Positions 23,401-36,420 of a stretch of DNA of 64,000 bases are shown piece by piece. Both the position numbers and the translations under genes were made by a program. The notes under the pieces were generated by a model. The model was not told the origin of the DNA, ran no database searches, and worked only from the letters and a program-made list of their open reading frames with translations. Source of the stretch: Oenanthe sinensis (taxonomy: Eukaryota; Streptophyta; Magnoliopsida; Apiales; Apiaceae); NCBI GenBank assembly GCA_028671895.1, contig CM053799.1, positions 47,865,455 through 47,929,454 on the forward strand, in the 5' to 3' direction. Position 1 is the first letter of the stretch, and each line of letters opens with the position of its first letter.

Positions 23401-25148
23401 ATAAATTATATTATTTCAGGAAAAAGGCGGAATAGAAAAGATATTGTCATGGATGAGATATTTGCATATGCAACTGCTCTTGACATTTGTGAAGAAATAG
23501 AGGATCATGGACCTAAATCGATCTATGAATGTAAAAGAAGAAACGATTGGCCAAAATGGAAAGATGCTATTGAGGCAGAATTGAAATCACTTGAGAAACG
23601 TCAAGTTTTTGGACCCATTGTCCAAACACCTGTAGGAGTGGAACCCGTTGGTTATATATGGGTATTCGTGCAAAAAAATGAAAAAAATGAAGTTATGAGA
23701 TATAAAGCACGTCTTGTTGCACAAGGCTTTTCACAAAGATCGGGAATTGATTATGAAGAGACTTATTCGTCGGTAATGGATGCAACAACATTTAGATTCT
23801 TGATTAGTTTGTCGATTTTGGAAGGACTCTCAATGAACTTATTGGATGTTGTAACCGCTTACTTATATGGGACACTTGGTAATGATATTTATATGAAAGT
23901 CCCCGAAGGACTAAAAATGCCTAAAACATATAACTCAAGACCCCGAGAAGTGTACTAAATTAAATTATGAAGGTATATATACGGATTGAAACAATCAGAA
24001 CGAATGTGGTATAATCGTCTCAGTGAGTACCTTTTGAAAGAAGGATATGTTAATAATGTTATTTGTCCATGTGTCTTCATTAAAAGAACAAAAATGGGCT
24101 TTACTATCATTGCAGTTTATGTTGATGATTTGAATATCATTGGAACTCCAGTTGAACTTGATGATGCAGTCTCATGTTTAAAAAGAGAATTTGAGATGAA
24201 AGATTTGGGTAAAACAAAACTTTGTCTTGGTTTTCAGGTTGAACATTTATCGAGAGGACTCTTTATTCATTAGTCATCATATACTGAAAAGATACTTAAG
24301 CGATTTGTTATGGATAAATCTTATCATATGAGTACACATATGGTTATACGTTCACTTGAAAAGACATAGTTCTGCTCCAACTTGAAGGCATTGGAGCACT
24401 AATGTACCTTCTTGGTCCATTGAAAAAGGAGAAGAACTTTTTGGTCCTGAAGTATTATATCTTAGTGCCATTGGAGCACTAATGTACCTTGCTAATTGTA
24501 TGCGTCATGATATTGCATTTTCTGTTAATCTATTGGCAAGACATAGTTCTGCTCCAACTCGAAGGCATTGGACTGATGTCAAATAAATTTTTAAATATCT
24601 TGGAAGAACAATGGATATGGGTTTATTTTATTCTAAAGACTCAAATGCAGAATTAATTGGTTACGCTGATGCTGGATATCGATCTGATCCCCACAAAGGA
24701 AGATCACAGACAGGTTACGTATTTACATATGGTGATACTGCAATATCTTGGCGATCTGTAAAACAGACCCTTGCAGCAACTTCTTCGAATCATGCTGAGT
24801 TATTGGCACTTCATGAAGCAAGCAGGGAATGTGTATGGCTAAGGTCCTTAGTCCACCATATCCAAGAATCATGTGGTCTTTTACTTAATAAAGGAAGTCT
24901 TACCATCTTATATGAAAATAATGAATGTATCACACAGACTAGAGAAAACTACATTAAAGGAGATAAGACTAAAAACATCGACACGAAATTCTTCTTTACA
25001 CATGAACTTCAACAACCTGGAGACATTGATGTTTGTCGGATTCGTTCGTGTGATAATCCAGCAGATCTATTCACAAAGGCACTTCCTATAAGTGCTTTTG
25101 AAAAGTTAGTTCACAAAATTGGAATGCGCAAGTTTCGAGACATATGTT
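20423..25148 (+). pseudogene. Copia gag-pol polyprotein, inactivated
   Basis: Gag runs from about 20423 with a Copia gag domain (ITSQLKLCGE-type block), a basic RGRGRGFGRG tail and a CCHC knuckle at about 21213-21252. Within the knuckle a TGA replaces the residue after the His. Protease has DSATTH at about 21717. The integrase core follows (GDICGS, MDN, AES acidic residues) with a TGA just before MDN. Reverse transcriptase has DVVTAYLYG and YVDD (about 24118). RNase H has ADAGY and HAE. In-frame stops and shifts occur in gag (TAG near 20487; shift near 20709), between gag and protease, in integrase and in reverse transcriptase (stop near 23956). A segment at 24361-24400 is duplicated at 24539-24575. 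None of it can be translated as a working polyprotein. Confidence 0.9.
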
Positions 25149-25180
25149 GACATTAATAATTATGTTGCAATGAGGGGGAG

Positions 25181-25540
25181 ACATACATACACACTCTTTA
25201 CCGTAAGTACAACACATGTACTTTTTTTCCTTAACTATGATTTTTCTCCCATGGTTTTTCCTAATAAGGTTTTAGCGAAACATGATATTCGTACAAGTAA
25301 TCCAAGGAAGAGTGACATGTATAAATTGGATAACCATTATAATTCTCACAACCTTTTGCTTTCCATCTCTTTATTTTCCCAACTATTGGTTTTTCATCTT
25401 ATTGTAACTCAAGTATTTTGCATTTATATGAAGGCATTGTATGAAATTGTTTGTACACATGAATATGAAATGAAGTTGTTAGTATTTTATCTCCCAAATA
25501 CTCTCTAATTTATAGCTACTATATAATATATTATATAATA
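25181..25540 (+). repeat. 3' LTR of the Copia element
   Basis: Starts after the polypurine tract at 25171-25180 and shares its last 220 bp with 18371-18592. Its end borders an AT-rich stretch about 200 bp upstream of the NAGK start. No clean TG..CA boundary or target-site duplication is readable. Confidence 0.75.
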
Positions 25541-25735
25541 TTTTAAAATTTCGATTAATTAATTATTAATAGGAGTTAAAGATCTGTGAGTTGGAGCATG
25601 ATGGTTGTATTGACCGTTACAGCTCGCCAGCACAGCAGATGAACCTCACTTAACAGACTTACACACAGACACACACAATCAAAGACTTGATACTTTTATT
25701 ACAACCCCTTGTTTTTTAATTCTCTCTTAATATAA

Positions 25736-28051
25736 ATGGAGGGGTTGATAATGATAATGATAATGATGTTGGTGGAGAATTGGGTGTGATATTGGGTATA
25801 GATGGTGGTGCTACCTCAACTATTTGTGTTTGTATTCCTTTCTTGGATCAACTTACTGACCCAGTTCCTGTTCTTGCCCGGGCTCTTGCTGGTTGCTCCA
25901 ATCATAATAGTGTTGGAGGTACTTTTTTTTTTTTGAAGAGAACCCATGATTTGTATATCGATTTTTATGTGTTTCTGCAGTTGGTTTTAAGGTTAGGGGT
26001 GTTAATTTTCGGTTTTAGGTGCTCGTAAATGCATATAATTGTGTTAAAAATATGATAATAAAAGAGCATTTGCGGGTTGATCAGTCATGTTATTGACATT
26101 GTTGGGTTAGAGTTATGTTTAGGATCATGTGGTACTGCTAAAGATTTTATTTTTCTTTGGAAAGATGGGATATTGTTATTATGGAATTGATTAAGGTTTT
26201 TGTATGTCTGGAAAATAGTAAATAATGTTACAATACTTGGTGTTCAAATGGAATTAAGGCTGGCTTTTGTTTGGTACTGAATGTTGAATTGAAATTTCTG
26301 GTAAGGAATCGTAAATGGGATTGTTCTAACTGTTTGTGCTTGCAGAAACAGTAGCAAGAGATACATTAGTACAAGTTATGACAGAAGCTCTTTTGAAATC
26401 AGGGAAAAAGAAATCAGCTGTTCGAGCTGTTTGTTTAGGTGTCTCTGGTGTCAATCATCCAAACGATCAGGAAAGGATATTAAATTGGTTGAGGTTGGTT
26501 CTAGTTAAGTATCGAGCTGTCTATACAAAGTTTATTATTTGTTAGTATTTCTTACCTGAACTTCTATAAGATACTTTTAATTCATGGCTAATTGGCTGCC
26601 ACCTGCTTGAGTTTATGACGTTCAATCAGTGTTTTGCTTTCGACAGGAACATATTTCCGAGCCATGTTAAACTATATGTTCAGAATGATTCTGTGGCAGC
26701 TCTTGCAAGCGGGACTTTGGGGAAACTTCATGGCTGTGTTCTAATAGCAGGTACAGGGACCATTTTTTATGGATTCACCGAAGATGGACGAGAAGCTCGT
26801 GCTGCAGGTGCGGGCCCTGTATTGGGTGATTGGGGCAGGTAAGACCATGTGTAGTTTATTGCAGTACCTTATGTGTCCAAGACTTGTTTAATTATAATAT
26901 TTCTTCACTTCAGTGTTGCTGTTAATTTTAAGTATTTGTTTTTGACATCATGATTAATTCACCTCTTTAAGAGTACCGGAATACCACTAAACTTTTTACA
27001 ATTATTTTCTGCTTCAAAGATTGTATCTGTTAATTTAAAGTACAAAACTCCAAGAGACGGTGGGACTAATGATTTCAATATTAATTATATAAAGCCTCTT
27101 TTAATCTGATTATGTAATGTGTTTCTGGAAGCTAACAAAAGGTGGGACATAAGTAAAGAAGTTATCAATTGTGTATTGAGGACCTACCCTGGTGCAACTC
27201 CAGTTAGACCAAAGGTTAGCACCAATACATAGCATGTTACAATTTTTTAAAGCAAGGAGCCTAGGATGTTCTTTACTCAAATTACTGTAATTATGTATAC
27301 TTTGCACTTGATTAACTGTCAGATCTTACTTGGAGAACCAGGATTATTTTATTTTTTTGCAATCTTAGAAAATGAAAATGTATCTGGCTTCTTGTGGGGA
27401 GAGTCTATATTTTATTTCTTACCCTTATTTGATGGAGCTTTTCACTATATCTATAATTTTCTAAAGTATGTTATTTAATGTGTTTATCATTAAAAAAAAC
27501 AATCATTTTACGATATCATTATATCCTTCTATAATCATCCTTTCCCCATCCTAGATGCTCTTGCTATTCATCCACCAAAATCTTGACAATGTGGTTGTTG
27601 CACTATTTTGTACTACAAATGGTAAATATAGATATTTGATTTATAATTAATATCCCCCTGATTGTTTTAAATGGTGTTGATCTGTCATGATAAATCATTG
27701 AACATTGTATAAATTATTGATTGTAATTGGATGTAGTTCTTAATCTTATGCATGTTACTCTGAGATTTAGGGAACTACCATGGGGTTGCCTATCTAGAAA
27801 AAAGAGAGGACTGCCAAGTGACATACTTTCTCACTTTATATTTATATAGATGCTTAATGGCCTCCTAATTAGGAAGAAACAAGATTGGTTAATGCTTTTT
27901 TATTGCTCTTTGCAGGTTCAAGTTTTGTGCCTTCAGTATATTTGTATTGCTAACAGAATTCATGATTATTTAGGTTGATCCTGCAGTTGGGGCAGCTTTG
28001 TTAGCTTGGAATTACTTAACGAAAGAAACAGACGGGGATTTCAATAGATGA
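25736..28051 (+). pseudogene. NAGK: N-acetyl-D-glucosamine kinase gene (BadF/BadG ATPase family), apparently broken
   Basis: Exons: about 25736-25918, 26346-26493, 26647-26838, about 27118-27214, 27974-28051. Translated pieces match plant GlcNAc kinase, a cytosolic actin-fold sugar kinase of amino-sugar salvage: ILGIDGGATSTICVC (phosphate loop 1), CLGVSGVNHPNDQERILNWL, VKLYVQNDSVAALASGT, GCVLIAGTGTIFYGFTEDGR (ATP-binding loop), AGAGPVLGDWG, then LEANKRWDISKEV and PAVGAALLAWNYL. Two lesions are visible. The only suitable ATG (25736) is one base out of frame with exon 1; a single extra G in the GGGG run at 25741-25744 would correct it. The central block that normally follows DWG (about 115 residues, SGYGIAAQAL.. 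to ..MVGG) is absent between 26838 and 27118. The remaining splice sites are clean, so decay may be recent. Confidence 0.85.
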
Positions 28052-29584
28052 TATGATTGTAGTTATGTAGTATGACAAGATTTGATAGTGTATAGTTATG
28101 AGGGACATAATAATGTTAGGTACTTATGGCAATATACAAAAATGGGTATTCTGCTGTGCAACACAAGTCGTACACAAGCCAAAATATGTGTTCCAAGAAT
28201 TAGTTGAACGCAACATCTATGATCTATCGACTTGTTTGTGAATATTGGTGTGTAACTTTTGGCGCAGGTATCATTAGTCGCGAGCATATGATCAATATCA
28301 GTCATAATGCTGTAATTTATCTAACATCGCAATGTAGTAGTTTTTGCATACCAAATCCATTTCTGTGCTGCTTTTGATTCCTTTTTTAAATCCTAGTAGA
28401 AGATGTTGCTTAAGAATGGTTTTTCTTTTCCATTAATTGCAAGTTCGCTGATGTACAAAAATAGTGAACCTAAGCATTGGTATGTTCAGTTATATTGTTT
28501 AATTTCCGGCTGATATATAAGGCTATGAGCCACCTGAACCTGATTTGGACACCAGCTTTCGAGAAAATTAATTGATAGCAAATAATCGTCTTGCAAGTAC
28601 TTCCCAATAAGCTACTTGTAATCATAATTATTTAGCTTCAGCCTGCGATCCCACTCAACTGTCAACTAAGAGCCTACTAGGATCTTCCTCACAGATACAT
28701 GAACCTGGTGCCTTAAGTGATCATATATAAGTTATTCTAGTTATACACACACCATGGTACAAGGTTTCCCATTCAGCTCTATATCAGCTAATATAGTTGG
28801 CATGTAAACTAAAATTCTGAGATCCGTATATAAGGTATAATATATACATGGACAACCTATTTTGTCATTGTGGTACTGGTATGGCACTAACAAGAAAGAG
28901 GATGAAAAGGAAACCTGTATTTTTTTCCTCATAATCATTCTAGAGAGTAACTTTACATGGGAGCCTACAGCCGGATTTTCACATAAACAGACATCAAACA
29001 TAAAAGAACCAACAGACTGCTTAATATAGACTTGTGGTGCTTCACGGTCTGATAACAAAAAAGCAAGACCTGACTACACAGTATAACTATATAACCTCCA
29101 TACTGTATCAACCTGCCTATATAACAAAAATGGCTACACAAGGACATCTGGTCAAATCTGATGTGCTGTTTGCAGGGCTGCTCTGGAAGGTACTCATGTT
29201 GTTGGTCACAAGCCCCCAAAAATACAGTACACGGGTCTATCTGCATCACCTGGTATGTGCATCTCATTAGTATCATCAACTCACAACCACTGAGAGTTAG
29301 AAAATAACTCTAGAAACTCCAACTCTTTCCGTTCTTCACATTTCTCTATCAATACAAGATTTTTTATGCTTTACATGATTAAGATAGTTCTTGAAAATAT
29401 TTGCATCTCTAACATTATGTTGCTTTTGGTGAAAAATCATATTCAAAGGTTAAAATTAAACCCAAAAAGGAACAGCTTTCTTTGATTATATTTTTTGCAA
29501 CTTACAGAATCCTCCCTATTTTGTCTGATTCTCCAGTTTTCTTGGGATAACACAATACTTAAGCAAGCTTACCAGGCAAAAATA
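28052..29584. other. Intergenic space between convergent NAGK and WPP-associated protein genes
   Basis: Contains the expected 3' UTR regions of the two converging genes. Open stretches of about 100 codons on the minus strand (28741-29279) overlap in different frames and show no recognisable motif, so they are not called. No repeat with clear ends. Confidence 0.5.
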
Positions 29585-32500
29585 TCAAACTGACTTGCTG
29601 GTTTCTCCACTTAACTCTCTTCTTACCATATTCAGGATTTCAATTATCTGCAAGAGTAGGCAATCCAAAACCATAAAAGATTATAAATCAGTTAATCTTC
29701 ACCAAATAATGTATAAAAGATAGAGGATGCGCCCTACAAGATCTGCTCACAAAAAATAATGTTTTACACAATCCAACAATCTTGCAAATCGTGCATAATA
29801 AATATATAAGGAAAATATCAAGGGTGTTAAGTAAAATGGTATAACCTAGATTGTAATAGATGAGCTCATTATGCGCAAGAAACTGCATCAGTCCAGTTAA
29901 TCTAATGAAATTCCTCAATTTCATCAAAAAGTACACACAGCAAAATATTACTGGAGGTTATAAAACTACTTATTACATATTATTCGAGGACAAAATAAAT
30001 TATTAGAAGCCTTTCCAGCGCTTGGGAAAAGCATGGAGGAAATTACAAAAATAATATTATGCAAATAGCCATTAGTCTTAAGGGCAAAAATATTGACTGA
30101 GAAAATAGCAAATAACTTTTTTTGCCTGTTCAAGTGCCATGAGATTGTTAAGCGAAAGGAAAAAGTTACGTTTTTTACATCGCAGAGAGTGCACTTTGAT
30201 TAGAGTCAAATTATCTCAACTTATTCTATGATTGAATCAGAACTTGATCAAAATTTAGAATGACACTCGTCCAAAATCTAGAAACATCATTGTAAAGTAT
30301 TTTAATAAACCATTGATATTTTTATTTTTTATTTTGGGAAGAGTAAACAAAAGAAAATTATGCGACATTAGTGACAAGTATAAACACATCTTACTCCAGG
30401 ATAATGTTGTAAGACTGGAGAATAATGATCAAGTGCTATGTATATCTTTTCAAGATGACCTAAAAGTTCTTCCACTTCATCCCCTAGAAGATCAACCTGT
30501 ATAAAAAGAGACTGTTGTAAGGAAATGGGGTGCAAATAATCCAAATAAATTCATATGTGCCACTATTTAATTAAGATAAATATGATAAAGTTGTAAAATT
30601 TCACTTCCATAATATATAATTACATGTAACCATAAGCTTCTAGTTTTCCGTGTTATAATTATTTCTGTTATGATGCAACAAATTATGCTTTTAGCCTTCT
30701 ACAATGATTTATTCCTAGAGAAATCAAATTTGTTACCAGAGCATGGGATATTTCTGCAAGTTCCATACCAGGGAATGTATTCAGAAATAGATGGTAAGCG
30801 TAGATGCATTAAAAAGTACACACATCATACGCTTCCTAAAAATGTTTAGTTGTTTGGTTTCAATAGGTGAAGAGAATTATCTAGAATGACATACATGCAA
30901 GCTGTATTATAATTTTATATAGGTTTGTGGCTAGCTGCCATCTCAATATACCTTTTATAGTTATATGTGCCTCCTTAGGAATAGAAGGAACAGAACAGTC
31001 GCTTTTAACTAGCAACATGCCCTAGTAAATTTGTAACGAATATAAAATGGGGAGAACATGCACCACTTGCAATATAAAGTCAAGTGATTTATCACCGGAG
31101 GCCAGATGTAAAATGCCTTCCATTTTGCCTTTCTTTATTAATAAAACATTTAACAGAGTCACAATGCTGAGCAGGCACATCGAGAAAGGGTTTTGACAAT
31201 AATAATAGCAAGTTGAATTTTATGTGTAACGTCAGGCCTGTGCCCATAGAAATAGTAAGTTTAATTTTATGCACTAACCATTACGAAGCACAGTAAACCT
31301 CATCATGTAAACAAATTTTAACAATTCCCTCTTTATTAAATCCCAGAGCACAGCACCTTAATATATTGTTCGACTCAATCATATTGTGTATTTATAAAAA
31401 TGAAAGGCATTTGAAATTTATAGTTCAAAGTTTAGTGGTCATTTTGCAATCCATATTGTTTTTATTTCTATAGAAAAAAGACATGTCATCCATGGATTTA
31501 TAGCATGAGAAGCATTCACTCATTACCTCGGCCTCAGCCATTTTAAGATCAGAACATCTCTTCTCCAGCTTCTGTTGGTACTGCAACCCCGCTTTTGTAA
31601 GTATGCTAGCTTTTGCAACAAGTGAGTCCAGCTGAGATTTTGAGTACACCAACCTGGAAAAAAACACATTATGTTTTTAATACGCAAACATATGTATACA
31701 AAGAACAAGGCAATTTAATGGACCATAATCAAAATGTCAAGACCATGACAAAATGAATGTTTTAAGAAAATTAATTTAAAAGTCAATGCACATATAAAAA
31801 AGCAAAAATGAAAAAACCAAATACCTTGAATTGTTTAAATTGATATCCTTAGCTACTCTGTGCTCCAAATGAGTAAACTGCTTTGACATTGCATCAGCAA
31901 AAAGAATTAAAGCTTGCATTTGCTTCCTCTGGGTGTTTTCTTTAGCCTTCAGCAATAACAGATCATTCTGCCTCACTTCACTTAATGCATCAAATGCCTT
32001 TTTCAGTTTATTAGCCTCCTCTATATTTTGCATTTGCAGTTCGATTTGTTTTTCCAAGCTCTCTATTTCTATCTCATTTACTTCAATCTGTTTCAGTGCC
32101 TTCTTCAACTCACACTTTACTAGATCTAATTCTAAACAGGTGTCTGAAATTGTTTGTTGCTGCCTTTTGGTGTAATCTCTCAAGTCATTAAGCTCCTGAG
32201 AATAAAGGTCAAACTGCTCATTTTTCTTCATTAATGTCACAGACACTTCCTTTGCTAATTTATCTTTCTCTTCCATCAGTGCTGCCATTGACACTACTTC
32301 TTGCTTTAATTTTTCATTTTCTACAACTTCCAATCTGAGATTCTTCTCCCTCTCTAAGCCTTCCACCTCGAGAGAAACTCGATTGTTCTTTTCGATCACA
32401 TATACATGGTATAATTCTTTAAGTTGTCTGATAGAATCCTTCATGCTTTCTCTTAACACCACTTCGCCTATCTGTTGCGTAATTAGTAATTCAATATCTG

Positions 32501-34133
32501 AATCCTCAGGTTGACACCGTTTAGAATATTCAAAAGATTTACTATCTAATTTTTCAGGGTCAGATATGACGTGGCCACTTAGCTCCTTTAGAACACATTT
32601 ATACACCTCCTCACAAACAAAGGTTTCATTGATTGCATCTTCCATTGAGGAACTTACATTTGCTAGCAAAGTAGAAAAGATTTCTTCAGATAACGAGTGT
32701 TGCAAGATTTTCTCAGCAGCATCTGAAACTTGAGACAACAGAGAGTTCACTTCATCATTCTTATCAGTTAGGATGTCTTTAAGTTCTTGATTTTCTGAAA
32801 GAAGCTTGTCAATTCCATCTTTAAAACAGCTAAAAGTGCTACTGCAAAATGCATGTAGGTTCTCATTATCAGAAAAGATACCATCTATTTTCAGAATAAC
32901 TTCTGTGCCCTTTCTCTTTAATATGTCAAATTCTTTATCCTTCCTGTTTGGTAGAGATGGCCCCATTTTGTTTAAGTATTTACCCTTTAAATTGATATAT
33001 TCTTCAGTCATACGTTGCACAATAGACTCGTGTTCCCTCTTAGAATTCCTCATCATAATGGCTACATGTTTCTCCAGTCCATCTCTATCCATGTGCTTAA
33101 ACCTAGAAGCATCAAAGAGATCAGTCAGATCAGCTTGTGGTTCATCCACAAAACCATTTCCTTCCCGATGTGTAGATTGAAAGGACATAATGTTGTTTAA
33201 ACCCTTGCGATAAGAATGTTCAAAATCACCAGATCCATAAGAAATTAGTTGTTCAGTTTCATGGCTACCAAGCAACTTTACAACTTCTTCTAGCTCTTTG
33301 CGCAAATTCGAAATTTCATTGAACTTATCAAGCCATTCCTCACTTTGACTTTGACAAAACTTAGTTTTTCGCTCTTGCAGTTTCTCTTCAAATTCCTTTT
33401 TACTATTTCCAATAACACTTTGCATTACCACCGCTTCAACGTCTCTTTGAAACTCTTGCTCCTGCTGCAACTCATTAAGAGATTTATTGGACAAATTAAG
33501 TATATTATCAAAGTGCTTAATAATGGTTTCCACAGTCACATTCAGAACATCTACTGTTTTATCTATACCAATCCAACTTTCATTCTCTTTTTCTACCAGA
33601 ATGCCACTTAAGCCCACCAATTCAGAGCTAGAACCAATCTTCTTCATTGAATTGCACCCTCTGACGCCATCAATTTCTTTCTTAAGCTTGTTCAATTGCT
33701 CCCTGGCAGTATATTTTAAGCTGATAAACGATTCTCTCAATTTGTCATGCTCCACATAACCATTTGTTAAGCTCAAATGCTTCCCATTATCTACAATTTC
33801 CGGCACACAAGATCTAATTCTATTCATACACCCACAGGAGAAACTCAAAGACCCCTTCAAATTAGCCAGCTCCAATTCTTTGGCAGATACTTTATCAGCT
33901 GCCAATTGTTCAACTCCATGTACCATACCTTTAATAATAGAATCATTCACCATCCTTGAAATGAACAATCGTTCATTAACATCTTCCCAATACGAATCCA
34001 AATCATCTAGAAAGTCAACATCAACATCTCCACTTCCTTTTACACCACTACCCACTCTCTCTAACCCATCATTACACGAAGCAGCACTACCATTTAGAAC
34101 TTTTACACTATCTGACAGCTCTTGACTCTCCAT
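29585..34133 (-). CDS. WAP: WPP domain-associated protein (long coiled coil), complete, 4 coding exons
   Basis: Exons: 31825-34133, 31527-31653, 30395-30496, 29585-29647. Phases close to 866 residues. The N-terminal block DFLDDLDSYWEDVNERLFISRMVNDSIIKGMV, given here as DDLDSYWEDVNERL and RMVNDSIIKGMV, matches plant WPP-domain-associated protein, known from tomato as a partner of WPP proteins. These act at the nuclear envelope and Golgi. Most of the rest is heptad-rich coiled coil (for example residues about 540-760, rich in KELYHVYVIEKNN, LEREKNLRLEVVENEKL). The C-terminus is conserved: LEKIYIALDHYSPVLQHYPG then EILNMVRRELSGE. No signal peptide or membrane segment. The start at 34133 begins the long first exon and is preceded by a stop-containing leader. 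A 5' UTR intron lies upstream. Appears intact. Confidence 0.92.
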
Positions 34134-36420
34134 CTATTTTATAAATACGCTTGTAGTGTCTATAAACTGCAGGAAAAAACAAATGTATAAATAAACATCA
34201 ATGGATTTTTAATAAAAAATTAGCAACTCGCATTAACTTGCACAGGCCTGTTTGGCTCGCGCTCGCCTATAAAAAGTGATTTCATAACCTATAAACAAAA
34301 ATAATTTGTTCGCTTATAAGCTATTATAAATTTCTAGATAGCTTATTTGATAATGTATAGCTTATAGGTCATCAAATTTAAAAATGATGAAAAAAACTAG
34401 TAACCCACTAAAATAAGTAGCGTCAGTTTGGCTTACCTAAAAATAGTTCCTTGTTATTCAATGTTATTTTATGACTTGTAAGAACATGTGCAAGTGCTAA
34501 AATACATATAGCTTTTGAAGTATCAGAACATATCTAATGCTAATGCTAAAATGCGTATAGCTACTGCTATATTATGAAACCAAAGTGATTTTTATACTAA
34601 AATAGAACTCTAGCGTTTTTGCTCTGAATCTTGTTTTTCCTCTTTATCAGAAGAAGAGGAAATCTTGTTTTTGTTCTTTTCAACTAAACGACTAACAAAC
34701 TGTTTTGGCTGGGCAGTTTACTCAATTGGAATACATTTTACATTACTATTAATAATGATGGATCAGTGCATCAGAGAGTTTTATAATATCTGTAACAAGT
34801 TCTAAAGGGTTTAAACTTTGAGGTTGGAGATGTTCTAAAACTAAATGTGTTACATCTCTATTGTCAGTAGCCACTCCAACCCCTCAAGTATTTCTAACTT
34901 TTCACCAGTATAATCCACCAAATTAATTTGAGAGAAAACAAAGAGGATGACGAGTTGTAGCGACTAAACAAATAATCAAACGCTTCATGTTTGATGAAAT
35001 GTTAAGACAAATTAAATTTTTATCATAATTATTACTTTTTAGATTTTGTACACCTGCAGGACCTTTGAAACAAGATTAGACACACCTAAAATAATTTTTA
35101 TTCACCAATTACAAGCTTGCAGCAGTTCATACACACCTTAATTATTTATGAATAAATTTACAGGATATTTATAAAAACAACATGTTAACAATAAAAAGTA
35201 GAAGCATACATGTACTTCAACTAGAACATACCCGTACCTCGCACGGGTTTAGAGCTAGTTTATTTTTAATCACCTAACCTTTAAATGCACAATTACATCT
35301 ATCATCATTAATTATTCATTACCCTACATTTTCCCACTTGTATGATTATGTGACAATTATAGCAACATTTAACTTGATCCAATATTTAGCACCAAGTATA
35401 TGATTTTCTATTTTACACCCGTATTTAGCATTGTAGAGAAATGCTAGAGACCCAAAAAAATCCAAAATATTTTTCCAAAATGATGCGGCAGTAGTGACAT
35501 GGCATGACATGGCATGACAGAATGAAAAATTTTAATTCGTGTGTTAATATGAATGCACGAGGGGTCCATCTTATTTATTGTTTTGACAACCAATTAAAAT
35601 TATACAAGTGTTATTTGGGAAATAATTTGGGGACTCTAGCATTTCTTTTACATTAAAGTGGTGAGTTATTATTTTGGTACCAACTTATAGATATATCATC
35701 ACTTATAGCATTGCATTAGACATGCTCTAAGTAAAATCAAAAATTTCTATTTATTAGTTAGTATCATTCACGAATATTTCTATTAAAGAAATACAACTTA
35801 CAAAATGTAAAAACCAACACAAAATAATAAAAAAATACTACTAATTCACATTCAAAATGGGTAACATTGATTAATGTCAAGTTAAATTGCAAATACAGTA
35901 TATAATAAGTAAACGCATACTTGTCAAATTAAACTTAAAACTCACTTTTACTTTCCTGCATGGTAAAAATTCAAAAATGTGTTCTTGACTTAAATCTTTT
36001 ATACTTCCTAAATTTTCAAGATTTAAGCCGTAATCTGTTGTTTAATAAACAACCCAAATAAGTTAATTTAGGGTTACAAATCCAATAGCCAAACAGCCCC
36101 CTAATTAATATCCACTTAATTACCATCCATTTTAAGCTTGACCACATAGTATTAACAAACAGATTACAATAAAAATCACAAACTACATAAATCATCAGCT
36201 ACAAACACACACACACACATGATATATAATCAAATCAAAACGAGAAAAAAACAAAATTAAGCTCAAAAAATTACCAAATTGAAACTTACAGCGAGATAAA
36301 TGAACACTCTGACAGTAAAAAAGCGAAATCAACACTCAATTAGATTCGAAACGGCGATTAAATTAGAAGATTTTGGTGTGGTTAAAGAGTTTCTAATTTT
36401 GGGGGTTTAGGGTTTTCGAG
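34134..36420 (-). other. Predicted split 5' UTR of the WPP-associated protein gene
   Basis: On the minus strand a donor GTAAGT lies at 36289-36284, after a short leader beginning around 36400, and an acceptor TTTTTTCCTGCAG ends at about 34170, 37 bases before the ATG. This gives a 2.1 kb intron wholly in the 5' UTR, holding mobile-element debris. AAACCCTAAAC at about 36402-36412 (minus strand) is a telo-box near the predicted start. Splice sites are by eye. Confidence 0.6.
35225..35258 (+). mobile_element. Helitron-type 3' terminus within the WAP 5' UTR intron
   Basis: The sequence contains the near-palindrome CCCGTACCTCGCACGGG, followed after nine bases by CTAG and then T. That is the hairpin-plus-CTRR end of plant Helitrons, and it matches the ends at 38167-38193 and 54988-55014. 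The matching 5' end was not located. Confidence 0.6.

Larger units (their letters stand above)
18371..25540 (+). mobile_element. Degenerate Ty1/Copia LTR retrotransposon with truncated 5' LTR
   Basis: Order on the plus strand: 5' LTR remnant, primer-binding-site-like ATTATCAGATCA near 18594-18605 (degenerate initiator-Met tRNA complement), long leader, gag, protease, integrase, reverse transcriptase, RNase H, polypurine tract TGAGGGGGAG at 25171-25180, then 3' LTR. Integrase before reverse transcriptase defines Copia. The upstream LTR matches only the last 220 bp or so of the downstream LTR, so the 5' end is deleted or overwritten next to the OLA1 promoter. The leader is interrupted by a MITE and a (TA)n tract. 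Stops, frameshifts and an internal duplication show that it is inactive. Confidence 0.9.

Noticed and set aside
28741..29279. Two overlapping frames of about 105 codons on the minus strand between NAGK and WAP
   Set aside because: Different frames, no motif, no splice context; likely chance in 3' flanking DNA.
31933..34125. Several open frames on the plus strand opposite the coiled-coil gene
   Set aside because: Serine/phenylalanine-rich antisense shadows of the long WPP-associated exon.
34242..34440. Possible hAT MITE with CTGTTTGGCT and CAGTTTGGCTT at its ends
   Set aside because: The two words are in the same orientation, so they are not terminal inverted repeats; no duplication found.
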